Shown here: piece by piece, positions 7,001 to 10,598 of the stretch | Position numbering within the stretch: the stretch's first letter is position 1 | How the letters are laid out: every line of letters begins with the position of its first letter | Source of the DNA: Limnoglobus sp. | Lineage (GTDB): Bacteria > Planctomycetota > Planctomycetia > Gemmatales > Gemmataceae | Length of the DNA stretch: 10,598 nt | Assembly: GCA_025353985.1 (NCBI GenBank) | Contig: JANXNT010000286.1 | Coordinates: 1 to 10,598 of the forward strand | Direction: 5' to 3' | The notes under the pieces: model-generated | What the model saw: only the letters and a program-made list of their open reading frames with translations | Databases searched by the model: none | What the model was told of the DNA's origin: nothing | Translations under genes and position numbers: made by a program

Positions 7001-7084
7001 GTCGAGAAAACGAAGTCGTCCGATTGGGCAGACTACATCCATTACGGCGACCCGAACTTCTCGCTGAAACTCCCGCAGAAGTAG
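4058..7084 (+). CDS. LCAT-like alpha/beta hydrolase fused to a CHAT caspase-like protease
   Basis: About 1008 aa from the GTG at 4058; TTG 3998 or ATG 4010 would add 20 or 16 residues. Domains: (a) 10-60, short helical N-terminus; (b) 62-370, LCAT/lipase-like alpha/beta hydrolase with LPGIMGS (67-73), nucleophile elbow GHSMGG (167-172, Ser169), GTPNHG (195-200), GDGTVP (323-328, probable acid Asp324) and SSEHQNLP (343-350, probable His346); (c) 371-455, Arg-rich linker ending RPRRR; (d) 456 to about 645, an alpha/beta domain resembling the N-terminal macro-like domain of M17 leucyl aminopeptidases (VLFAGLGPFDQLD, ENLILGFLDGL); (e) 680-1008, CHAT, with IPWETI (761-766), HYAGHAG (863-869, catalytic His867) and FFNACQSAR (904-912, nucleophile Cys908), then GTYWPVGD and a YGDPNF ending. 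There is no signal peptide or membrane segment, so it is probably cytoplasmic. It stands alone in orientation. Substrates are unknown. The two catalytic assignments are firm; domain d is tentative. Confidence 0.9.
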   Translation: MAKSNTPAPRTAFDFSSQEIDQFLKSGEHADKLRDYFGAEQYAELVDLAKKPPVRSVRGQQRRVLVLPGIMGSTLGRRGLFGTIWINPLKIAAGALYDLALGEDGDHSYDALDVVPYFYYAFRKRLQAVGFNVDNHYYDWRLDLEESAKVLIDRIKEEPFPKVSLVGHSMGGLVARLALRDDEVRAKVDRLVMLGTPNHGSFNSLQLFDGSHDLANKLERIDLRHDMDELMENVFNTFPSVYQLLPFQSKYAHSEFYQTGKWNWRGTHPKPVQKWLDRANELAALYPEPDPETYYLIATNSLDTNVDASFTDTDIAYKLSLAGDGTVPFDSAQLAGIKTKLVSSEHQNLPTDREVSDATINVLMKSPADWVDDTPTRARGTLRTRTVRSTELAAEVPFDGREGEELTAADHRELLESIFGGSTAKPKASRGPIGTVASGAKKLSGLSIGQRPRRRLEITLARGNLTEAEAKVTVVGLFQNVQAGGAAFAINEFLSGAVVEMTQRRMFEAQAGQIFILPCPTRKIGADMVLFAGLGPFDQLDEKMHRFAAANVIRTLVGCRIYEFSTVIFGANSKLTPELALENLILGFLDGLNDADPIHRFRRIIICERDREKFEVVKQHIVSQAINGFFGETEVILDEVEYGDAGEINSRAAPPKNPTAESSTYLSIRTDEEHSRDAVTFDFSALTSGGKATVLQEQIDVPKEDLDAILKKVGVAPFNVKAFGKELAELIVPAGIRQLLASTEIREQHLTIVNDAFATKIPWETIRFDDVIPSLAGGMSRRYASGGLSVAKWLERRKADKTLNVLLIINPTSNLEGADKEGERVLAKLNGLSNVKVEVLKEDKATHDEILERFSSGKYDAIHYAGHAGFTPDSPQDSGILAAGNVMVTGEDIGKLSTLPTLVFFNACQSARVRGRQEDAPTRMAKTISFAEAFLVNGIPQLIGTYWPVGDDAAEAFAGSFYAELANGSSVGRALLAGRKAVEKTKSSDWADYIHYGDPNFSLKLPQK

Positions 7085-7141
7085 ACACCCTCGTAGCCAT
7101 TCGCCCCTGGTCGCGGCTGCGCACTGGGGGGGAAGCATTCA
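7085..7141. other. 57-bp convergent intergenic gap with a G7 run
   Basis: The hydrolase-CHAT gene and the rhodanese gene end facing each other here. CGCCCC near 7112-7117 and a seven-G run at 7126-7132 could pair (CCCC with GGGG) around an imperfect GC-rich stretch as a weak bidirectional terminator. No T-run follows, so no terminator is called. Confidence 0.3.
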
Positions 7142-8029
7142 TCACTTCCTCGGTTTGCCGGGCACGATTGGCGTGTCGTCGGCGTTGCCCCATTCGGTCC
7201 AGCTTTGGTAGTAATTTCCCACGGACTTCGCGCCCATTAGCTCCATTGCGAACGTCATCACCGAGGCCCGCCCGCCGGACTGACAGTGGGCGGCCGATGG
7301 TTTATCCAGCGCGATGCCCGCATCCGCGAACAGCGTCTTTAACTCCGTAGCGGACTTGAAGCGTTGCGTCGGTTTGTCGAGCAGGTCGCTCCATTCGAGT
7401 GGCTTCGCGCCGGGGATCGCACCGGCCCGTTTGTTGTTCAGTTTCTCGTCGCCGCAAAACTCTTTCTCCGAACGCGCATCGACGATTTGCAACGTACCGC
7501 CCTTCGTCCTCAGCGATTCGAGCAATTGATCCTTAGTTATCAGGCGATCCGCTCGCGATTTGGGCGTGTATCCGATGGTTGTCGCCGCCGGTTCTTCGGT
7601 AGTTGTGGCGTGCTTTCCGGCCTGCCAACCCGTCCAGCCGCCATTTAATAGTCGAACGTTCTCGACACCCCAATAGCGCAAGATCCACCAGATTCGTGCA
7701 GAATCTTTCGTGGAATTATCATCGTAAACGACGACGTGCGAATCGGCACGGATACCCAAACCGCCGATCCGCGCCCCCCATCCCTCAGCATCGCTCCCGT
7801 TGCCGAACGCCTTCGCCCACTCGCCGTGATCGACCCAGCGCGCACCGGGGATGTGCCCCGCTTTGTACTTCGCGGCGGCGCGCGCATCGAGAATGATGAC
7901 ACCCACCCCGTTGAGCTTCGCGAGTTCCGCCGGTTCGATCAGCAGTTCGGCACGCGGATATTTCGCATCGTCCGCACGGGCAATGCCGAAGCTGCACACC
8001 AAGGTCACAATCGCAAGTATGCGGTTCAT
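7142..8029 (-). CDS. Secreted two-domain rhodanese (thiosulfate/3-mercaptopyruvate sulfurtransferase family)
   Basis: 295 aa. Residues 1-19 are a signal peptide (MNRILAIVTLVCSFGIARA), so the enzyme is exported. Two rhodanese domains follow. The first (about 28-140) has VIILDAR (44-50), AGHIPGARWVDHGEW (57-71), VVVYDD (99-104) and LLNGGWTGWQAG (127-138), and no Cys at its active-site position, as is usual for the structural domain. The second (about 165-290) has QIVDARSEKEF (181-191), RAGAIPGA (201-208) and the active loop AHCQSGGRAS, where Cys249 would carry the persulfide and Arg254 closes a six-residue loop. The family transfers sulfane sulfur from thiosulfate or 3-mercaptopyruvate to thiophilic acceptors; which donor is used here cannot be read from sequence. 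Its ATG overlaps the stop of the upstream HAF-repeat gene by 4 nt (ATGA), which implies translational coupling. Family assignment is confident. Confidence 0.93.
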   Translation of the reverse strand: MNRILAIVTLVCSFGIARADDAKYPRAELLIEPAELAKLNGVGVIILDARAAAKYKAGHIPGARWVDHGEWAKAFGNGSDAEGWGARIGGLGIRADSHVVVYDDNSTKDSARIWWILRYWGVENVRLLNGGWTGWQAGKHATTTEEPAATTIGYTPKSRADRLITKDQLLESLRTKGGTLQIVDARSEKEFCGDEKLNNKRAGAIPGAKPLEWSDLLDKPTQRFKSATELKTLFADAGIALDKPSAAHCQSGGRASVMTFAMELMGAKSVGNYYQSWTEWGNADDTPIVPGKPRK

Positions 8030-9150
8030 GCTGCCACTCGTGTTTGGCGGAAACGGCGGTAGCCGAGGATCGGCAATGCTGCGAGCACCAGTGCGAATGC
8101 AGCGGGTGCGGGCACGGAATTCGTGTCGAGCGGTTGCTCGGTCAGCAAGAAATACGATGCGCCATCTTGGCCCTGACGTACCGCGAGAATGTCGCCACGG
8201 TCGCTGATGGCGAGCGCGTTTGTGAGCGTCAGGCCGATGCCACCGCCGCCGAGAATGAGATCGTTGAGGTCGCGAATGCCGTTGGTGGCATCCCAGACGA
8301 ACGCGCGCGGTTCGAGGCCCGCGTTCTCGGAAGTACCGACGACGATTCCCGATTGCGTGATCGAACTCGCCGAGGCGTTGATGCCGCCGAGCGTACCGAG
8401 ATCGAGGAAACCCGCACCCGGTTGCCAGAGAAACGCACCGGTTGTGCCATCGCCGCGACTGCTCGCACCGACGATGGAATTTGCATCGTTAATACCGTTC
8501 GCACGCCCCGCCGCATTCGGGCCACCGAGGCCGCCGAGTTCGGTGAGGCCGCCGGTTGGCGTCCAGAGGAACGGACGATTCACACCCGCCGACGAGTCGC
8601 TGACGCCGACGATTGAGCCGCCGAGGTTCACACCCGTGGCCGCCGAGTTCGAGTTGTTCAAGGAACCGAGGCTGACCATCGTGCCCGTTTCGGGACGCCA
8701 CAGGAATGCTTGTGTGAAAGCATTTCCGGGAGTTTGGCTGTTGCCGACGACCCAGCCCACCTGGTTGACCGCCGCCGATGATGACCCCGTTCCACCGAGC
8801 GTACCGAGGTCGGTCATACCGATGCCCGGACGCCACAAGAAGCTATGCACGACACTGTTAGCCGGGTTGATGCGGCTATCGCCCGCCACCCAGCCGACAT
8901 TGTTTAAGGCCGTCGCCATCGAAAACGCGCCACCGAGCGTGCCGAGGTTAATCGGCCCACTGCCAATATCGAAACGGAACGCCCGCAGCCCCTCGCCGGG
9001 GAAATCGAACGACCCCGCAAACTGGCGGTTCTCGTTGAAAGCCGTCGCACGAATGCCGAACGTGGTTTCCAGATCGTAGGCAAAATAATCGGCACGGGCG
9101 GACTGCGCGAGCAGCGCAACCACAACCACCATCCCGAGGCGGTAAGTCAT
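8026..9150 (-). CDS. Exported HAF-repeat protein with PEP-CTERM-like C-terminal anchor
   Basis: 374 aa. Signal peptide 1-20 (MTYRLGMVVVVALLAQSARA), mature start near DYFAYDL. The body is six tandem HAF-type repeats of about 45 aa, each opening with an aromatic motif: AFRF (57), SFLW (103), AFLW (148), PFLW (193), AFLW (239), AFVW (283). Each continues as a variant of 'MTDLGTLGG ... A.gvN..GwvvG.s'. Such repeats build beta-rich extracellular domains of unknown function. The tail 346-371 has VPAPAA, a hydrophobic stretch (AFALVLAALPILGY) and a basic end (RRFRQTR). That is the three-part layout of PEP-CTERM sorting signals, cut by an exosortase in some bacteria, though VPAP is a non-standard PEP. 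The protein is therefore likely surface-bound or secreted. The gene precedes the rhodanese gene with an ATGA overlap, so the two are probably expressed together. Enzymatic residues were not recognised. Confidence 0.85.
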   Translation of the reverse strand: MTYRLGMVVVVALLAQSARADYFAYDLETTFGIRATAFNENRQFAGSFDFPGEGLRAFRFDIGSGPINLGTLGGAFSMATALNNVGWVAGDSRINPANSVVHSFLWRPGIGMTDLGTLGGTGSSSAAVNQVGWVVGNSQTPGNAFTQAFLWRPETGTMVSLGSLNNSNSAATGVNLGGSIVGVSDSSAGVNRPFLWTPTGGLTELGGLGGPNAAGRANGINDANSIVGASSRGDGTTGAFLWQPGAGFLDLGTLGGINASASSITQSGIVVGTSENAGLEPRAFVWDATNGIRDLNDLILGGGGIGLTLTNALAISDRGDILAVRQGQDGASYFLLTEQPLDTNSVPAPAAFALVLAALPILGYRRFRQTRVAA

Positions 9151-9264
9151 AGGTGTATCCGCAAAAGCGGGACGCGGACCGTTCGCCGTTCGCTTTCACG
9201 AACGAGCGTTGCTACTTTCGCCGCGTCCTGTGGCAATGAAAGTACCGGTTATTCCGTCGCATGA

Positions 9265-9294
9265 ATAGTATGGCAATTTTGACAGCCGTGTAAA
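9265..9294 (-). promoter_or_regulatory. Candidate promoter for the HAF-repeat/rhodanese pair
   Basis: On the minus strand, TTTACA (9294-9289, 5/6 to the -35 consensus) and TACTAT (9270-9265, 4/6 to the -10 consensus) are 18 nt apart. They lie in the most AT-rich part of the 199-bp gap between the aminotransferase stop and the HAF-protein start. The implied leader is about 105-110 nt and includes a small hairpin, CCGC-AAAA-GCGG, at 9159-9170, just before the start codon. Confidence 0.3.
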
Positions 9295-9298
9295 GGGG

Positions 9299-9329
9299 AA
9301 CGTGCGAGACGCCGCAAATCCGGCACGTT
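9299..9329 (-). terminator. Possible terminator hairpin after the aminotransferase gene
   Basis: AACGTGC (9299-9305) pairs with GCACGTT (9323-9329), and GCC/GGC pairs could form inside the loop. The structure starts about 20 nt past the aminotransferase stop. On the minus strand it is followed only by CCCCTTT, a poor T-run, so the call is weak. Confidence 0.3.
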
Positions 9330-9349
9330 GTTGCTTTCACGACGCGCCA

Positions 9350-10300
9350 TTACTTCGGGTGAACCCAATCGATGAGCGTTTGCGTTTCGGGGCCGGTGGG
9401 GTACTTCACTTCGTCGATCAGCGAAACAGGGACGATGCCGACGTTGCTGTTGGTCACGAACGCTTCGGTTGCGTTTGCGAGTTCGGCCCGCGCGATCGTG
9501 CGTTCCTTTATCGGCAACGGCGAGTTCTTTAACAAATATTCGCGTACCGTGCCGGGTAACAGCAACTCGTTTTCGACGGCCGGCGTCGCCCAACCGTCGG
9601 CGAACCGGAAGAAAATGTTCGCGTGTGCGGCCTCCAGTACATTGCCGTTCGGGTCGAGCATCAGTGCCGTATCGAACGCCCCGCCCTTCGAGGCGAGTTG
9701 CCCTGTTCGCAGTCGGCTCGCGTACTGAAACGTCTTCCACGCCAGGTACGGTTGCCCTTTCAAATCCGGACTAAGCGTGCTTTTCAGGCGGAACGATGGC
9801 TTCGGGAACGGCATCACCCACGAGTTCATCCAGACCATACCGGGCTTGCCGGGTCGCCCTGCGGTGACGTTCAGGCGCACCACAATATCGGTGGCGCAAA
9901 GCGTCCTTACGTAGTCGCTGACGGCCTTCGCATCGGGCAATCGTTGCGGGGCGACATCGATTTCCAGAAGTGTCAGCGTACGCTTCATGCGAGCGATATG
10001 CTCGGCCCAAAGCCAAGGAAAACTGTTGAACGTCCGCGTCGATTCCCACACGCCTTTGCCGAACAGCAAGCCTTCATCGCACGGGTCGATATGGAATTGC
10101 TCGCGCGGTACGATTTTGCCATCGACCCACAAAAGCGAGACAATTCGCACGACATCGTGCAGAATCTCCGGACTCAAATTATCGGGCACATTGAGGCCAT
10201 ATTCCTTCACAACGCTCGCCGGATCGCGCAATAAACGCTGTTTCATAGTCGGCTCGGCCCACCACCACTCATCGAAACCACCCGGCGCTTGCTGCGACAT
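9350..10300 (-). CDS. PLP-dependent class IV (fold type IV) aminotransferase family protein
   Basis: 316 aa from the ATG at 10300, fixed by a strong AAGGAG (10312-10307) 6 nt upstream. The frame stays open to 10462, but that extension is GC-rich non-coding text. Residues 57-310 follow the branched-chain aminotransferase / 4-amino-4-deoxychorismate lyase / D-amino-acid transaminase superfamily: LWVDGKIVPREQFHID (57-72), DEGLLFGKGVWESTRTF (75-91), HIARMKRTL (101-109), AWKTFQYASRL (187-197, with Lys189 the expected Schiff-base lysine), LEAAHANIFF (222-231, with Glu223 near the PLP ring), LLPGTVREYLL (247-257) and TNSNVGIVPV (283-292). Which of these reactions it performs cannot be decided. Residues 1-56 are extra: WWWAEPTMKQRLLRDPASVV then EYGLNVPDNLSPE, reminiscent of nitrile-hydratase-leader sequences. 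No signal peptide is present, so it is probably cytoplasmic. No biosynthetic partner lies adjacent. Confidence 0.9.
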   Translation of the reverse strand: MSQQAPGGFDEWWWAEPTMKQRLLRDPASVVKEYGLNVPDNLSPEILHDVVRIVSLLWVDGKIVPREQFHIDPCDEGLLFGKGVWESTRTFNSFPWLWAEHIARMKRTLTLLEIDVAPQRLPDAKAVSDYVRTLCATDIVVRLNVTAGRPGKPGMVWMNSWVMPFPKPSFRLKSTLSPDLKGQPYLAWKTFQYASRLRTGQLASKGGAFDTALMLDPNGNVLEAAHANIFFRFADGWATPAVENELLLPGTVREYLLKNSPLPIKERTIARAELANATEAFVTNSNVGIVPVSLIDEVKYPTGPETQTLIDWVHPK

Positions 10301-10598
10301 GGACAACTCCTTTTCCCCAATGCGCACGCGAAGCGGTGCGTAGCAGCAATTGTATTCGGCACGACGAAAACGGCGTCCAAAGCAAGCATGCCCCGTTAGC
10401 CCGACGCGCCAGCGAGGGATTGTCACCGTCACTGCACTGGCGAGACCCAGGGTTAGACCCAAGTGATGTGAAGTTGGGCTTTCTGTCGCATTTCAGCGAA
10501 AACGATCATCTGATTTCCGTTACCCACTTGCTCCCCTTCGTTTCGGAGAGGGCCAGTCTTTCGGCCTGTAGGGCCGATTCCGTCAGCCCAGGTCGTAG
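10301..10598. other. Gene-free right end with hairpins and repeat-like sequence
   Basis: No gene is supported in this stretch upstream of the aminotransferase. It holds CGCAC/GTGCG around 10323-10340, a possible dispersed-repeat fragment at 10399-10418, an imperfect hairpin at about 10533-10553 (CTTCG-TTT-CGGAG core), and a clean 6-bp hairpin TCGGCC-TGTAG-GGCCGA at 10561-10577. Minus-strand codons are open for about 30 triplets from the right edge to a stop near 10508, but with no recognisable family. A promoter for the aminotransferase should lie here, but no good match was found. Confidence 0.5.
10307..10312 (-). promoter_or_regulatory. Strong Shine-Dalgarno fixing the aminotransferase start
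   Basis: AAGGAG on the minus strand lies 6 nt before the ATG at 10300, the best ribosome site in the window. It rules out the longer reading that would begin at 10462. Confidence 0.8.

Noticed and set aside
1804..7084. A multi-gene defence island joining the Uma2 nuclease-fold gene and the CHAT gene
   Set aside because: The two genes are on opposite strands with sucD and a repeat island between them, so nothing ties them together beyond proximity.
7109..7132. Bidirectional intrinsic terminator between convergent genes
   Set aside because: Only CCCC/GGGG pairs well, the rest of the stem is mismatched, and there is no T-run on either side.
8189..9079. Plus-strand frame (296 codons) opposite the HAF-repeat gene
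   Set aside because: Its apparent repeats are the antisense image of the HAF repeats, which make sense only on the minus strand.
10301..10462. 54-residue upstream extension of the aminotransferase
   Set aside because: The strong AAGGAG directly before the ATG at 10300 fixes the start, and the extension has no homologous character.

Overview
The window looks like chromosome from a planctomycete, probably of the Gemmata type. This is inferred from gene content: a Uma2-family protein, a HAF-repeat protein with a PEP-CTERM-like tail, a secreted rhodanese, a very large CHAT-domain protein, GC-rich coding sequence, and intergenic DNA littered with short repeats. No rRNA, tRNA, CRISPR array, transposase or phage gene was seen.

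Layout, left to right. (1) Positions 1-1715, minus: a secreted subtilisin-like (S8) protease, cut by the left edge, with Glu where the family has its catalytic Asp. (2) 1804-2436, minus: a Uma2-family PD-(D/E)XK protein. (3) 2514-3428, minus: sucD, the alpha subunit of succinate-CoA ligase, without sucC next to it. A perfect 10-bp-stem hairpin lies between sucD and the Uma2 gene. (4) 3429-4057: about 630 bp without a gene. It holds a nested repeat island (25-bp direct repeats around a 30-bp inverted repeat) and a promoter candidate firing rightward. (5) 4058-7084, plus: the most unusual gene, about 1008 aa, with an LCAT-like alpha/beta hydrolase, an Arg-rich linker, a middle domain resembling the N-terminal (macro-like) domain of M17 leucyl aminopeptidases, and a C-terminal CHAT caspase-like protease. 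The hydrolase triad and the CHAT His/Cys pair both appear intact. (6) 7142-9150, minus: a two-gene unit in which a HAF-repeat surface or secreted protein is translationally coupled (ATGA overlap) to a secreted two-domain rhodanese. (7) 9350-10300, minus: a fold-type IV PLP aminotransferase with an extra N-terminal segment resembling nitrile-hydratase-leader (NHLP) sequences. (8) 10301-10598: no gene, with repeat-like and hairpin sequence.

The genes do not form one pathway. sucD is central metabolism (TCA cycle), and the protease, HAF protein and rhodanese are exported. The hydrolase-CHAT protein stands alone in its orientation with its own promoter candidate, and could be a single-gene system in which the CHAT protease controls the lipase. 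That is inference: no partner gene, defence gene or substrate is visible here.
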